A stretch of 64,000 bases of DNA, taken from Paenibacillus sp. E222. Its GTDB lineage: Bacteria > Bacillota > Bacilli > Paenibacillales > Paenibacillaceae. The stretch is taken from NCBI RefSeq assembly GCF_013401555.1, contig NZ_CP058552.1, positions 372,001-436,000 of the forward strand, in the 5' to 3' direction. A model generated the notes under the pieces. That model made no database searches, was not told where the DNA came from, and saw only the letters and a program-made list of their open reading frames with translations. The stretch's first letter is position 1. Every line of letters begins with the position of its first letter. A program made the translations under genes and the position numbers. This document shows positions 1 to 9,713 of the stretch, piece by piece.

Positions 1-1014
1 TGCCTCTTGTGTAAAATCAGGAGCCAGTACGATTTCCAGGAAAATCTCACTCAGTTTAGCCGCTGTATCGCTATCGATTATGCGATTGGCTGCCACGATT
101 CCACCAAAGATAGAAGTTGGATCAGCCGCATAAGCTTTGCCATAAGCTTCGTAGATGCTTTCGCCAATACCCACGCCGCAAGGATTCATATGTTTAACCG
201 CCACAACTGCCGGTTCTTCGAATTCTTTCACAATCTGCAATGCTGCGTTCGCATCGTTGATATTATTGTAGGACAACTCTTTGCCATGCAATTGCTCAGC
301 TGTTGTCAACGTATCTTGGGCTGCCAGCGGTTTGCGGTAGAATGCCGCCTGCTGATGTGGATTTTCGCCATAGCGCAAATCCTGGAGTTTTTCGTAAGTA
401 ACCGTCAGACGCTCTGGCAGTGGATCACCGTTCAGGTTGGAGAGATAATCGGAAATAACTGCATCGTATGCCGCTGTATGGCGGAACACTTTTGCCGCAA
501 GCCGTTTGCGTGTCTCGAGTGTGGTGTCCCCATTGCTGCGGACTTCTTCAAGCACCTTGCCGTAATCTGCTGTGTCTACAACAACACTAACATAAGCATG
601 GTTTTTGGCAGCAGAACGAAGCATGGTTGGACCACCAATATCGATGTTCTCGATTGCGTCCTCATACGTTACATCCGGTTTGGCGATGGTGTCTTGGAAC
701 GGATACAGGTTTACAACAACGAGGTCGATATAGTCCAGTCCATTCTCTTCCATCTGGCGCTTGTGCTCTTCGCTGTCACGAACAGCTAATAAACCACCAT
801 GAACTCCCGGATGCAATGTTTTCACACGTCCATCCATAATCTCCGGGAATCCGGTCACATCCGAAATTCCGATGACAGGTACGCCTTCCTTCGACAACAG
901 ACTGCTTGTACCTCCTGTCGAAATAATCTCCACACCCATTTGCGACAGCTCGCGGCAAAAATCCACGATGCCTGTTTTATCCCATACGCTGACCAGCGCT
1001 CTTTTGATACTCAC
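1..1014 (-). CDS. purH: Bifunctional AICAR formyltransferase / IMP cyclohydrolase PurH (3' end beyond the window)
   Basis: Catalyses the last two steps of IMP synthesis in the cytoplasm: formylation of AICAR and ring closure of FAICAR. The first 338 codons are present, against roughly 510-520 for the family; the C-terminal part lies past the left edge. The N-terminal IMP cyclohydrolase domain begins [14 protein letters not shown] and contains STGGTSSLL and [15 protein letters not shown]. The AICAR transformylase part contains KHMNPCGVG, the conserved Lys-His active-site motif. Translation starts at GTG (1014-1012) behind AAAGGAGGAG. It is the last visible gene of the pur operon, 143 bp after purN; purD would be expected next, outside the window. 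Confidence 0.97.
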   Translation of the reverse strand, partial: MSIKRALVSVWDKTGIVDFCRELSQMGVEIISTGGTSSLLSKEGVPVIGISDVTGFPEIMDGRVKTLHPGVHGGLLAVRDSEEHKRQMEENGLDYIDLVVVNLYPFQDTIAKPDVTYEDAIENIDIGGPTMLRSAAKNHAYVSVVVDTADYGKVLEEVRSNGDTTLETRKRLAAKVFRHTAAYDAVISDYLSNLNGDPLPERLTVTYEKLQDLRYGENPHQQAAFYRKPLAAQDTLTTAEQLHGKELSYNNINDANAALQIVKEFEEPAVVAVKHMNPCGVGIGESIYEAYGKAYAADPTSIFGGIVAANRIIDSDTAAKLSEIFLEIVLAPDFTQEA

Positions 1015-1157
1015 AATATGCTCCTCCTTTAATGTCCCATGGCTTCGCGCTTCATGGCGAAACACAACCGATTTATTTCCCGAGAAATATCACAAAATGC
1101 GTACCAATTTTCGACGATCATACTTGTTTCAAACGACAGTTCCTGCCCGAATCGGCT

Positions 1158-1775
1158 TCAATCCGCTTTCTTTACAGTAACTTGGCGGCCTTCGAGCTGG
1201 ACCCATCCCTGAGCAAACCAGGATACAACCTGAGGGTACAGCTGCTGTTCGGCAGCATGGATGGACCGACTGACGGACTCAGCCGTGTCCTCTGGCAAAA
1301 TCGGAACAGGATGCTGGGCAATAATCGGCCCTGTATCCATGCCCCCATCCACAAAGTGGACGGTAACCCCGGTAATTTTAACGCCGTATTCCAGTGCCTG
1401 TCCTATGGCATCTTTGCCTGCAAACGCTGGCAACAAGGACGGATGAATATTGATCAGCCGTCCTGCATAGCGATCCACAACAACCGAAGTCAACAATCTC
1501 ATATATCCGGCAAGAACAACCAGGTCAATGTCTTTGGATTCAAGCACTTCTACGATCTCAGCCTCGTAGGCTTCGCGGGAATCATAATTTTTAGGAGTAA
1601 ACAGATGGCATTCCACGCCTGCATCCTGCGCCCGCTGCACCACACGTGCAGACGGTTTGTCACATACCAGCAGATCTATGGATGCACCTACTTCTCCGCT
1701 CCGCACTGCATCCACCAATGCCTGAAAGTTCGACCCTTCACCAGAGGCAAATACAGCAATACGGTAGTTAACCAT
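1158..1775 (-). CDS. purN: Phosphoribosylglycinamide formyltransferase PurN
   Basis: Transfers a formyl group from 10-formyltetrahydrofolate to GAR, the third step of de novo purine synthesis. The 205-residue length is normal for the family. Visible landmarks are the phosphate-binding GEGSNFQAL near residues 12-20, the catalytic Asn109-Ile-His111 in INIHPSLLPAF, and Asp147 in HFVDGGMDTGPI. The ATG overlaps the purM stop by one base (TAATG), which points to translational coupling inside the operon. Confidence 0.97.
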   Translation of the reverse strand: MVNYRIAVFASGEGSNFQALVDAVRSGEVGASIDLLVCDKPSARVVQRAQDAGVECHLFTPKNYDSREAYEAEIVEVLESKDIDLVVLAGYMRLLTSVVVDRYAGRLINIHPSLLPAFAGKDAIGQALEYGVKITGVTVHFVDGGMDTGPIIAQHPVPILPEDTAESVSRSIHAAEQQLYPQVVSWFAQGWVQLEGRQVTVKKAD

Positions 1776-2815
1776 TAAACATCCGCTCCCGTGAAGGTTA
1801 CTCGCGCATCTCCTTCGGTCACACGTCCAATGATGTACGCTTCTTCACCGGATGCTTTCAGTTGTTCCAATGCTTCACCTGCATCTGCTTCATTCACAAC
1901 CAGCACAAGTCCGATCCCCATATTAAATGTGGTGAACATGTCGCGGTTCGAAACGGAGCCCTTTTCTTGCAACAGATTAAAGATTGGCAGAATCGGCCAA
2001 GAGCCGTAATCAATATCCACATTCACGTTGTTTGGCAACATACGTGGGATATTCTCGATGAAGCCGCCACCTGTAATGTGCGCCATGCCTTTTACTTTTA
2101 CCTTTTCAAGCAGGGACAGAAGTGGTTTCACATAGATTTTCGTTGGTTCCAGAAGTGCGTCACCCAGCTTACCACCCAGTTCAGCGACTTCATCCTGCAA
2201 GCCCAATCCGGCTTGTTCCAACAAAAGTTTGCGTACCAAGGAGAATCCGTTACTATGCACTCCGCTGGATGCAAGTCCGATCACCGTGTCGCCAGAAGCG
2301 ATCGTTGTACCGTTAATGATTTTCGCTTTGTCCACGATACCTACGGTAAATCCGGCAATATCGTATTCACCCTCACTGTACATGCCCGGCATTTCAGCCG
2401 TTTCGCCACCGATCAGCGCACAGCCCGACTGATGACATCCTTCTGCGATTCCCGCAACGATGGCTTCGATTTTCTCCGGGATGACTTTGTCACATGCCAG
2501 ATAGTCGAGGAAGAACAGCGGCTCTGCGCCTTGTACCACAATGTCGTTCACACACATGGCTACTGCGTCGATTCCGATGGTATCATGACGGTCCATGGCA
2601 AATGCGATTTTCAGCTTGGTTCCTACACCGTCTGTACCGGATACAAGCACCGGCTCATCATATTTATCTTTGTTCAAACCGAACAGGGCGCCAAAGCCTC
2701 CCAGATCTGTCATCACTTCCGGACGGAAGGTACGCTTCACGTGTTTTTTCATCCGTTCAACCGCTTCGTTGCCTGCCGCGATATCGACGCCGGCGTTTTT
2801 GTATGCTTCGGACAA
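1775..2815 (-). CDS. purM: Phosphoribosylformylglycinamidine cyclo-ligase (AIR synthetase) PurM
   Basis: ATP-dependent closure of FGAM to aminoimidazole ribotide, step 5 of the pathway. The 346 residues cover the whole family, starting [18 protein letters not shown], with the ATP-binding [12 protein letters not shown] and the [12 protein letters not shown] and [13 protein letters not shown] blocks typical of the PurM/PurL superfamily. The start codon is TTG (2815-2813) with AAGGAG 11 nt upstream. It follows purF after an unusually long gap of about 560 bp that holds hairpins and a 76-bp tandem repeat. Confidence 0.97.
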   Translation of the reverse strand: MSEAYKNAGVDIAAGNEAVERMKKHVKRTFRPEVMTDLGGFGALFGLNKDKYDEPVLVSGTDGVGTKLKIAFAMDRHDTIGIDAVAMCVNDIVVQGAEPLFFLDYLACDKVIPEKIEAIVAGIAEGCHQSGCALIGGETAEMPGMYSEGEYDIAGFTVGIVDKAKIINGTTIASGDTVIGLASSGVHSNGFSLVRKLLLEQAGLGLQDEVAELGGKLGDALLEPTKIYVKPLLSLLEKVKVKGMAHITGGGFIENIPRMLPNNVNVDIDYGSWPILPIFNLLQEKGSVSNRDMFTTFNMGIGLVLVVNEADAGEALEQLKASGEEAYIIGRVTEGDARVTFTGADV

Positions 2816-2973
2816 GTGGAATCAGCTCCTTATTTTTCGCCCCTCCTAAATCCTCCCGCCCGGGAGGACCCCATAGGACCTTGGCAGGCCCTCTGGACAC
2901 CCGCCAAACAAGCGGTGCAGGGGTGGCTGGTATGATCTTGCTATGGTTGGTTCGTTCGTGTGCTCGCGTGGTT

Positions 2974-3013
2974 GTTCGCCGATCCGTTGGCCCAAGGCCA
3001 CCGATCAGCGAAC
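2974..3013. repeat. Imperfect palindrome in the purF-purM gap
   Basis: GTTCGC and GCGAAC close a stem that also contains GATC/GATC and TGGCC/GGCCA pairs around a CAA loop. The outer motif resembles the GTTCGCC / GCGATC arms of the dispersed hairpin family found elsewhere in this window. No coding potential is seen here. The rest of 2816-3046 is G+C-rich and otherwise featureless. Confidence 0.5.
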
Positions 3014-3046
3014 CCCGCTCGGCTGCGCTGCGGGGCAAGCCCGCTG

Positions 3047-3340
3047 GGGCAGCTGCTTTGCACTGCTGCCCGTGCCCCTGTTGCTCCGCAAGGCGGGGCT
3101 AAGGGCTCGGGCTGCGCCCGGAGGGCAGCTGCTTTGCACTGCTGCCCGTGCCCCTGTTGCTCCGCAAGGCGGGGCTAAGGGCTCGGGCTGCGCCCGGAGG
3201 GCAGCTGCTTCGCCTGGCTGCCCGTGCCCCTGTTGCTCCGCAAGGCGGGGCTAAGGGCTCGGGCTGTGCCCGGAGGGCAGCTGCTTTGCACTGCTGCCCG
3301 TGCCCCTGTTGCTCCGCAAGGCGGGGCTTAAGGGCTCGGC
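3047..3340. repeat. Four tandem copies of a 76-bp hairpin-rich unit between purF and purM
   Basis: Copies begin at 3047, 3123, 3199 and 3275 with a constant 76-bp period. The first two are nearly identical, the third has a small change (TTCGCCTGG for TTTGCACTG) and the fourth diverges at its end. Each unit can form at least three hairpins: GGGCAGC with GCTGCCC, GCTCCGC-AAG-GCGGGGC, and GGGC-TGC-GCCC. The array sits inside the pur operon transcript. Reading frames across it are a by-product of the period (76 is not a multiple of 3) and show no protein features. Confidence 0.92.
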
Positions 3341-3374
3341 GCGGCGAGTTACGTTTTGTCCCGCCAGATAACAG

Positions 3375-4853
3375 CTAGCAGCTGCAGCCGAATTTCTCTT
3401 CGCCGCCGAAGTCGAGGCGGGTTGGGTAATCATTATCAAAGCATGCGAGGCAAAGCCCGCCTTTGTAGTCATCCTGATTATCTCCCTGAATCGATGCAAT
3501 CAGTCCGTCCGGACTGAGGAACGACAGGGAGTCCGCGTTGATTTCACGGCAAATTTCTTCCACCGACAGTTGAGAGGCAATCAATTCCCGACTGTCAGGC
3601 GTATCGATGCCGTAGAAGCACGGGTTTTTGAACGGTGGTGAGGTAATACGTACATGTACTTCGGTTGCTCCTGCATCACGCAGCATGTTCACGATCCGGC
3701 GGGAAGTGGTTCCCCGTACAATGGAGTCGTCAATCATGACCACGCGTTTGCCTTCCACCACACGGCGCACGGCGCTCAGTTTCATCTTCACGCCCTGTTC
3801 CCGCAGTTCCTGGCTTGGCTGGATAAACGTACGTCCGGTGTATTTGTTTTTGATCATACCCATCTCATACGGAATCCCTGTCTGCTCGGCGTAGCCGATT
3901 GCCGCGGAAATACTGGAGTCCGGTACACCTGTCACCAGATCGGCATCGACAAATGACTCAATCGCCATCCGGCTGCCCATCCGTTTACGCGCAGCGTGCT
4001 GGTTTGCTCCATTCATATCACTATCCGGACGGGCAAAGTAGATATATTCCATTGCGCACAGTGCCTTGCGGTGTTTGTGATGATCGAAGCGGTCCTCGTG
4101 AAGACCATCCGCATCCAGCACCAACAGTTCACCGGGTTCAATGTCACGAATCAACTCTGCACCAATCGTCTCCAATGCACATGTCTCGGATGCAAACAGA
4201 TACGCATCTCCCAATTTACCCATTGTGAGCGGACGCAGACCATGGGGATCAGAAGCAACCAGCAATTTGTCGTTAGTCATGATCAGAAATGCATAACCAC
4301 CCACAATCCGTTGGAACGCATCCTTCGCAGCTTCTACCAATCCTTTGGAAGATCTCGCGATTAGATGGGCAATAACTTCGGTATCACTGGTCGTTTGAAA
4401 AATGGACCCACTCTGCTCCAGCTCACGCCGGATCGTTGGTGCATTTACAATATTTCCGTTGGTTGCTACTGCCAAATCGCCATCACGGTATTTAAATACC
4501 AATGGCTGTGCGTTCGTCAGTTTACTGTCACCACTTGTTGAATAACGGACATGTCCAATGGAAATATCCCCGGTCAACGTTTGCATCAGATCTTTGGTGA
4601 AGACTTCCTTCACCAGACCCATACCACGGTGGTAGTGAAACTCGTTGCCGTCACTTACACACATTCCTGCACTTTCTTCCCCCCGGTGTTGAAGGGCATG
4701 CAGGCCATAATAGGATAGTGATGCGGCGTCAGGGTGTTTGAACACCCCGAATACTCCGCATTCTTCCTTTAATTTGTCGAGTCCTTCCTTGCCGGACCCT
4801 TCGTTATAATAATCACCTGTCCACAATGGTCCTGTCATCAGTTCATGAGACAT
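3375..4853 (-). CDS. purF: Amidophosphoribosyltransferase PurF
   Basis: Committing step of purine synthesis: PRPP plus glutamine to 5-phosphoribosylamine. Of 492 residues, the first 31 look like a propeptide ending KEE before Cys32 of CGVFGVF, the nucleophile of the N-terminal Ntn glutaminase; this propeptide is longer than the 11 residues known for B. subtilis. [10 protein letters not shown] follows. The PRPP loop is [14 protein letters not shown]. Cysteines in [23 protein letters not shown] and CLACFD match the [4Fe-4S] ligands of the Bacillus enzyme, which are linked to oxygen-dependent turnover. The ATG has GGGAGGA upstream and lies within the purL 3' end (16-nt overlap). Confidence 0.97.
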   Translation of the reverse strand: MSHELMTGPLWTGDYYNEGSGKEGLDKLKEECGVFGVFKHPDAASLSYYGLHALQHRGEESAGMCVSDGNEFHYHRGMGLVKEVFTKDLMQTLTGDISIGHVRYSTSGDSKLTNAQPLVFKYRDGDLAVATNGNIVNAPTIRRELEQSGSIFQTTSDTEVIAHLIARSSKGLVEAAKDAFQRIVGGYAFLIMTNDKLLVASDPHGLRPLTMGKLGDAYLFASETCALETIGAELIRDIEPGELLVLDADGLHEDRFDHHKHRKALCAMEYIYFARPDSDMNGANQHAARKRMGSRMAIESFVDADLVTGVPDSSISAAIGYAEQTGIPYEMGMIKNKYTGRTFIQPSQELREQGVKMKLSAVRRVVEGKRVVMIDDSIVRGTTSRRIVNMLRDAGATEVHVRITSPPFKNPCFYGIDTPDSRELIASQLSVEEICREINADSLSFLSPDGLIASIQGDNQDDYKGGLCLACFDNDYPTRLDFGGEEKFGCSC

Positions 4854-7081
4854 GGAATCGCATCCTCCCAGACCTGAGCTAAACCTCCTACAGGTTCATT
4901 CACGGCTGATGTTCCGTTCAATTCAATTGTCAGGTTACTTCCTTCCACACGTCCAATAACAGCTACAGGCACACCGCGTTCACGTACAAAAGCTTCCAGC
5001 TTACCTGCTTGCTCCGGCGAAGCCGACAACAGAATACGAGATTGGCTCTCACTGAACAGCGCATGGTCTGCACGCAATGCCGTTTCAACATTGACCTGCG
5101 CACCAACATTGCCGCTGATGCAAGACTCAGCCAATGCTACAGCCAGACCGCCTTCAGACAAGTCATGCGCGGAGCGAACGAGACCGGATTGGATTGCTTC
5201 CAGTACCGTATTAAGCAACGCTTTTTCCGTGTTGAGGTCCAGCTGTGGTGGACGGCCTTCCGTTTTGCCATGAACTGCATATTGCAGCTCACTGCCCCCC
5301 AGTTCAGCTTTCGTTTCACCGAGCAGGATAATGACGTCACCTTCGGCTTTGAAGCCCTGTGTTGTGATGTGATCTGTATCATGAACGAGACCAACCATAC
5401 CAACCACTGGTGTTGGATAGATGGAGCCTTTGGCGTTTTCGTTGTACAGACTCACGTTACCACCGATAACTGGTGTATCCAGCACGCGGCAAGCTTCCGC
5501 CATACCGTCTACCGCTTTTTCCATTTGCCAGAAAATATCCGGCTTCTCCGGGTTACCAAAGTTCAGGTTGTCCGTAATCGCGAGTGGCTCTGCACCAGAA
5601 CATACAATGTTACGGGCAGCTTCACTGACTGCGATCCGTCCGCCTACTTCTGGATCCAGATATACATAACGTCCGTTGCAGTCTGTTGTCATCGCTAGAC
5701 CCTTACGTGTCCCGCGAATCGTTACAACCGCTGCATCCGAACCTGGACGAACCGCAGTGCTTGTACGCACCATGTAATCATATTGATCATAGACCCACTT
5801 CTTGCTCGCTACTGTTGGGGAAGCCAACACTTGTTTCAATGCACCGCCGAGATCCGACACTTCGTCGTAACGAAGCGTGTCGATGGAAGCACTTTGCTCG
5901 TAGTAAGCAGGTACAGAAGATGGTTTGTCATACACTGGACATTCGTCAACCAAAGCCGTTACCGGCATGTCTCCAACCACTTCGCCATGGTGGATCAATT
6001 TCAGACGTCCATCGTCCGTTACTTTTCCGACTTTTGCACAGATAACGCCCCAACGTTCAAAGATCTCCATCGCTTGTGCCTCATCCTTCGGCTCAACGAC
6101 AAACAGCATCCGTTCCTGGGACTCGGACAGCATCATCTCATAAGGCGTCATACCTTCTTCACGCTGTGGCACCTGATCCAGATACAGTTCCAGACCATTG
6201 CCCGCCTTACTTGCCATCTCCGCACTGGAGCATGTCAGACCTGCTGCGCCCATATCCTGAATACCAAGAACAATACCGGTATCGATCAATTCGAGGCAAG
6301 ACTCCATTACGAGTTTTTCCATGAACGGGTCGCCCACTTGAACAGCAGTCCGTTTGGATTCGGATTCTTCCGTCAGCTCCACCGAAGCAAAGGTTGCACC
6401 GTGAATTCCGTCACGACCTGTTGGCGGTCCAACATAATACACCGGGTTACCTACACCTTTAGCGACACCGCGCTGGATTTTGTCATGATCGATCAGACCT
6501 ACACACATCGCGTTTACGAGCGGGTTACCATCGTAGCTTTCGTCAAACATGACTTCACCAGCCACGGTTGGAATTCCGATACAGTTACCATAGCCAGCGA
6601 TACCCGATACGACATGTTCGAACAGATATTTCACTCGGTCACTTTCCAGCTTGCCAAAACGCAAGGAATTCAGCAATGCTACCGGTCTTGCACCCATGGA
6701 GAAAATATCACGGATAATGCCGCCTACACCTGTTGCTGCACCTTGGTAAGGCTCAACCGCGGAAGGATGGTTATGGCTTTCAATTTTGAATACAACGGCC
6801 TGATTGTCACCGATATCCACGATTCCGGCGCCTTCACCTGGACCCATCAGGACACGCGGTCCACTTGTAGGGAATCGACGCAGTAACGGCTTGGAGTTTT
6901 TGTATGCGCAGTGCTCCGACCACATAACACTGAAAACACCAATCTCCGTGTAGTTCGGCTTACGCCCCATGAACTCACAGATCAGCTCATACTCGCTGTC
7001 AGACACGCCCATTTGTGCGTAAAGTTTATGTTCTGCGACCTGTTCTGCCGTCGGTTCCTTAGCGGATAGCTGCTGCGTCAT
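4838..7081 (-). CDS. purL: Phosphoribosylformylglycinamidine synthase subunit PurL
   Basis: Synthetase subunit of the three-protein FGAM synthase PurSQL, step 4 of the pathway. At 747 residues it is the small type, not the roughly 1300-residue single-chain form of enterobacteria, which agrees with separate purS and purQ genes next door. Visible blocks are [37 protein letters not shown] (read in two parts), [15 protein letters not shown] and [16 protein letters not shown]. The ATG has GGAGGGATC upstream and overlaps purQ by 23 nt. Confidence 0.97.
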   Translation of the reverse strand: MTQQLSAKEPTAEQVAEHKLYAQMGVSDSEYELICEFMGRKPNYTEIGVFSVMWSEHCAYKNSKPLLRRFPTSGPRVLMGPGEGAGIVDIGDNQAVVFKIESHNHPSAVEPYQGAATGVGGIIRDIFSMGARPVALLNSLRFGKLESDRVKYLFEHVVSGIAGYGNCIGIPTVAGEVMFDESYDGNPLVNAMCVGLIDHDKIQRGVAKGVGNPVYYVGPPTGRDGIHGATFASVELTEESESKRTAVQVGDPFMEKLVMESCLELIDTGIVLGIQDMGAAGLTCSSAEMASKAGNGLELYLDQVPQREEGMTPYEMMLSESQERMLFVVEPKDEAQAMEIFERWGVICAKVGKVTDDGRLKLIHHGEVVGDMPVTALVDECPVYDKPSSVPAYYEQSASIDTLRYDEVSDLGGALKQVLASPTVASKKWVYDQYDYMVRTSTAVRPGSDAAVVTIRGTRKGLAMTTDCNGRYVYLDPEVGGRIAVSEAARNIVCSGAEPLAITDNLNFGNPEKPDIFWQMEKAVDGMAEACRVLDTPVIGGNVSLYNENAKGSIYPTPVVGMVGLVHDTDHITTQGFKAEGDVIILLGETKAELGGSELQYAVHGKTEGRPPQLDLNTEKALLNTVLEAIQSGLVRSAHDLSEGGLAVALAESCISGNVGAQVNVETALRADHALFSESQSRILLSASPEQAGKLEAFVRERGVPVAVIGRVEGSNLTIELNGTSAVNEPVGGLAQVWEDAIPCLMN

Positions 7082-7748
7082 GCCGATCCCTCCATGCTTT
7101 CAAAATAGATGTAAACATACGTTTGCCGTCTTCCGAACCTAACAGTGAGTCCACCGCGCGCTCTGGATGCGGCATCATGCCAACCACGTTTCCACCCTCA
7201 TTACAGATTCCCGCGATATCACCCAGGGAACCATTCGGGTTGCTGCCATACGTAAAGACGATCTGGTTGTTTGCCTGCAAACTCGCGAGCGTTTCCTCGT
7301 CACAGTAATAGTTTCCTTCACCGTGAGCAATCGGAATAATAATCTCTTCACCCGCTGCATAATCACGTGTAAACGGTGTATCTGCATTCACTACTTTCAG
7401 CACCGTATCGTGACAACGGAATTTAAGAGATGTATTACGAATCAATGCACCAGGTAGCAATCCTGCCTCAGTGAGGATCTGGAATCCGTTGCAAATGCCG
7501 AGAATATATTTACCTTGTTCAGCAGCCTTAGCTACCTCATTCATTACGGGTGCAAAACGGGAGATCGCTCCGCAGCGCAGATAGTCACCATAAGAGAAAC
7601 CACCTGGAACAAGGATGCAATCATACGCCGAAAGATCTGTAGCCGTGTGCCATACATAATCAACCTCTTGTCCAATCGCATCTTCTACTGCTTTGTAACA
7701 GTCGATGTCGCAGTTGGAGCCAGGAAACACAAGAACTGCAAATTTCAT
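7059..7748 (-). CDS. purQ: Phosphoribosylformylglycinamidine synthase glutaminase subunit PurQ
   Basis: Class I glutamine amidotransferase that feeds ammonia to PurL. I choose the ATG at 7748-7746 ([16 protein letters not shown]), which matches the family N-terminus. An upstream in-frame start would add 21 residues and overlap purS, and is rejected. The product has 229 residues. The nucleophile is the Cys in GICNGFQ and the catalytic His-x-Glu is in MMPHPERA near the C-terminus. The start lies 4 nt after the purS stop. Confidence 0.96.
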   Translation of the reverse strand: MKFAVLVFPGSNCDIDCYKAVEDAIGQEVDYVWHTATDLSAYDCILVPGGFSYGDYLRCGAISRFAPVMNEVAKAAEQGKYILGICNGFQILTEAGLLPGALIRNTSLKFRCHDTVLKVVNADTPFTRDYAAGEEIIIPIAHGEGNYYCDEETLASLQANNQIVFTYGSNPNGSLGDIAGICNEGGNVVGMMPHPERAVDSLLGSEDGKRMFTSILKAWRDRHDAAAIR

Positions 7749-7752
7749 GGGA

Positions 7753-7998
7753 TTAACCCTCCAATTCGTAGCGGTAATCTTCAACAACGGTGTTAGCCAG
7801 CAGCTTCTCACACATTACTGTCAATCGTTTCTCCGCTTCCACACGATCTGTTGTATCCAGGTTCAATTCCATGACTTTACCGATCCGTACACTTTCCACT
7901 TCGTTGAATCCCATGGAATGCAGGGCTCCTTGAACAGCTACGCCTTGCGGGTCGAGTACGCTTTGCTTAATAGTGACATATACGGTTGCTTTGATCAT
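7753..7998 (-). CDS. purS: Phosphoribosylformylglycinamidine synthase subunit PurS
   Basis: Small bridging subunit of the PurSQL complex. It has 81 residues starting [19 protein letters not shown], a typical PurS N-terminus, followed by the [12 protein letters not shown] strand. The ATG at 7998-7996 is preceded by GAGGAGGAA at proper spacing, so the longer in-frame reading is not used. It is separated from the upstream purC by about 595 bp that hold two hairpin elements. Confidence 0.96.
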   Translation of the reverse strand: MIKATVYVTIKQSVLDPQGVAVQGALHSMGFNEVESVRIGKVMELNLDTTDRVEAEKRLTVMCEKLLANTVVEDYRYELEG

Positions 7999-8075
7999 GA
8001 TCCTTATGTTCCTCCTCAGTAATGAACGGGATAAATGCTTTATGCTGTTAAAAAGGTGGCTTTGGAGCTTGCTCC

Positions 8076-8200
8076 GGGGCGGATTGTTCTTTCCGGTCGC
8101 TTGTTGTCCCCAGGTTTTTTGGATTGTTTTGGCCCGCTGTGCGGTCAAAACCCGGGGACAAAGGCGAACGCTATCGCTCCTTTAAGAACAATTCCGCCCC
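8076..8200 (-). repeat. Dispersed hairpin element, copy 1 (purC-purS gap)
   Basis: A 125-nt imperfect palindrome. The outer arms (8076-8092 and 8184-8200) pair over about 16 bp with one bulge. Then come TCGC/GCGA (8097-8100 with 8164-8167) around an internal loop TTGTT / AAAG, an inner stem GTCCCCAGGTTTT (8106-8118) with AAAACCCGGGGAC (8147-8159), and a distal CCGC-TGT-GCGG hairpin. Strand is assigned so that the arm carrying GTTCGCCTTT comes first. It shares its internal motifs, but not its stem sequences, with the copies at 8403, 9540, 56932 and 62508. Confidence 0.85.
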
Positions 8201-8257
8201 TCCGCTAGTCCATGCGACGTTTTTTTAAAGGCCTAAACCTTTTACGTTGCACGGTGG

Positions 8258-8281
8258 GTAATGGTCTAGCCTGACCATTAC
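8258..8281. repeat. Perfect 9-bp hairpin in the purC-purS gap
   Basis: GTAATGGTC and GACCATTAC form a perfect stem around a 6-nt loop. No T-run follows on either strand, so it is not an ordinary intrinsic terminator. It lies between two inverted hairpin elements within the pur operon leader to purS. The remaining bases from 8201 to 8402 show no gene. Confidence 0.5.
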
Positions 8282-8402
8282 GTTAAAACAATAAATGGTA
8301 TTCGAGTTTAATGAGTAACCTTACTGTTCTTTTATATTGATAAACTTCCAGTTTAATAGAAGTCTTGGTTTAATTGCCTCATCCCAGTTTGACACTGGCG
8401 GA

Positions 8403-8523
8403 GGGAAAGATTTGAGCTGGAGAAGCGGAGCGTTCGCCTTTGCAACCGGAATGTTTCCTTTTGAAAAAAGGATTCCAATCCAAACATTCCGGGGGCAACA
8501 GCGATCGAAAGCCAAACTTTCCC
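8403..8523 (+). repeat. Dispersed hairpin element, copy 2 (purC-purS gap)
   Basis: A 121-nt imperfect palindrome in the opposite orientation to copies 1 and 3. The outer stem GGGAAAG/CTTTCCC continues with TTT/AAA and GCT/AGC. The conserved block GAGAAGCGGAGCGTTCGCC then TTT precedes an inner stem containing CCGGAATGTTT and AAACATTCCGG, followed by the conserved AACAGCGATCGAAAG. Its stems differ in sequence from the other copies yet pair, while the unpaired motifs are kept. Confidence 0.85.
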
Positions 8524-8593
8524 GTAGCCCGCTCAAACTTTAGCCTCCTCAAAACTTTCCCATAGCCTACACTCAAACGTCCCATACTCAAAC

Positions 8594-9469
8594 TTACTTA
8601 TCAGTTAAACGGTGATAAATATCGACGTATCTTGCGGTTGTGGCCTCCACTACCTCTTGTGGCAGCGGGTCAGGTTTGCTGTTCTTGTCCCAATCGCTGC
8701 CTGCCAGATAGGTGCGCACTGGTTCTTTATCCATGCTGTCGATCTCGATGTCGAGTGCGTAATTCTCTTTGGCCCAGAAGCGAGAAGCGTCTGGCGTGAA
8801 GATTTCATCGATTAGAATGACTTTGCCATCGACCATACCGAACTCGAATTTGCAGTCTGCGAGAATGATACCTCGCTGATCACAATAGTCGCGAGCGAAT
8901 TCGTAGAGACGCAGGCTCTTTTCCTGAAGTTCAATCGCGAGAGCATCTCCGACAATTTCTTTCATTCGATCCATCGGGATGTCTTCGTCGTGACCCACAT
9001 CGTTTTTGGCTGCCGGGGTGAAGATGGGAACGTCGAGCTTGGCGTTTTTGCGAAGTCCATCCGGCAGCTTGATGCCGTTGACCTCTCCGCTGTTCTCATA
9101 TTGTCTCCATCCGCCTCCAGTAATGTATCCACGCACCACACATTCAATATCAATGCGCTCGGCTTTGCGGGTCACCATGATGCGGTCTTTAAGCAGTTCA
9201 GGATCAGTTATGATATCGCCCAATTGGTTTATATCCGTATGCACCACGTGGTTATCCATCATGTCGCTCGTCAGTTCAAACCAGAAGCTGCTCAGTTTAT
9301 TAAGCACATTGCCTTTCTCGGGGACGGCTGGGTCCAGCACATAGTCAAATGCCGAAATCCGGTCCGTAACCACGATAAGAAAATGTTCACCCAGATCGTA
9401 CAACTCACGTACTTTTCCCTTATATAACAAAGGAGCTTTAACGAGATCTGCCGCAGTGGACAGCGCCAT
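8594..9469 (-). CDS. purC: Phosphoribosylaminoimidazole-succinocarboxamide synthase PurC
   Basis: Joins CAIR and aspartate to SAICAR using ATP. It has 291 residues, longer than the roughly 240-residue PurC of B. subtilis, and resembles the longer SAICAR synthetase type also seen in yeast Ade1 (established family knowledge). Landmarks are LLYKGKVRELYDLG, VVTDRISAFDYVL, CVVRGYITGGGWRQY and LIDEIFTPDASRFW. The ATG has AAGGTGAG upstream. Its position in the operon, after purB and before purS, is canonical, but the gaps on both sides are unusually long and hold hairpin elements. Confidence 0.96.
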   Translation of the reverse strand: MALSTAADLVKAPLLYKGKVRELYDLGEHFLIVVTDRISAFDYVLDPAVPEKGNVLNKLSSFWFELTSDMMDNHVVHTDINQLGDIITDPELLKDRIMVTRKAERIDIECVVRGYITGGGWRQYENSGEVNGIKLPDGLRKNAKLDVPIFTPAAKNDVGHDEDIPMDRMKEIVGDALAIELQEKSLRLYEFARDYCDQRGIILADCKFEFGMVDGKVILIDEIFTPDASRFWAKENYALDIEIDSMDKEPVRTYLAGSDWDKNSKPDPLPQEVVEATTARYVDIYHRLTDK

Positions 9470-9539
9470 GGAGGCTCACCTTCTTTCAGGAGATGTAAGG
9501 CTATAAACAGAACCGTGATGGTGCACACTCCACTCCGAT

Positions 9540-9657
9540 GACAGAACAATCTTCCGATCGCTGTTATCCCCAGGTTTCTTTCATTATTCCGAACCGTTTC
9601 ACGGTCGAAACCCGGGGATAAAGGCGAACGCATTCGCTTCTTCAGCTTATTTCTGTC
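9540..9657 (-). repeat. Dispersed hairpin element, copy 3 (purB-purC gap)
   Basis: A 118-nt palindrome closed by GACAGAA (9540-9546) and TTCTGTC (9651-9657). Its CGATCGCTGTT arm, inner stem ATCCCCAGGTTTC with GAAACCCGGGGAT, and AAAGGCGAACGCATTCGC arm follow the family plan. It is the closest relative of the copy at 56932-57042: the two share GGACAGAAATAA and CTGAAGAAGCG outside the inner stem. The rest of 9470-9713 shows no gene. Confidence 0.87.
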
Positions 9658-9713
9658 CTCTGCGTTCCCTGCTGACCCATCATTCTGTTCTCTAGCCTTA
9701 TGAGAGTATTATA

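Noticed and set aside
3047..3340. CRISPR array
   Set aside because: The period is constant but the whole unit repeats, with no unique spacers between short repeats, and no cas genes are seen. The same holds for 62486-63403.
2943..3378. Repetitive Cys/Ala/Arg-rich frames across the 76-bp repeats
   Set aside because: The repeat unit is not a multiple of three, so the frames change at each copy; they arise from G+C-rich repeats without start signals.
5009..6886. Long plus-strand frames opposite purL
   Set aside because: They are shadows of a highly biased coding frame on the other strand; they lack ribosome binding sites and their translations (His- and Cys-rich) look random.
8337..8591. Short frames of 68-71 codons on both strands between purC and purS
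   Set aside because: They run through the hairpin element at 8403-8523 and lack ribosome binding sites.
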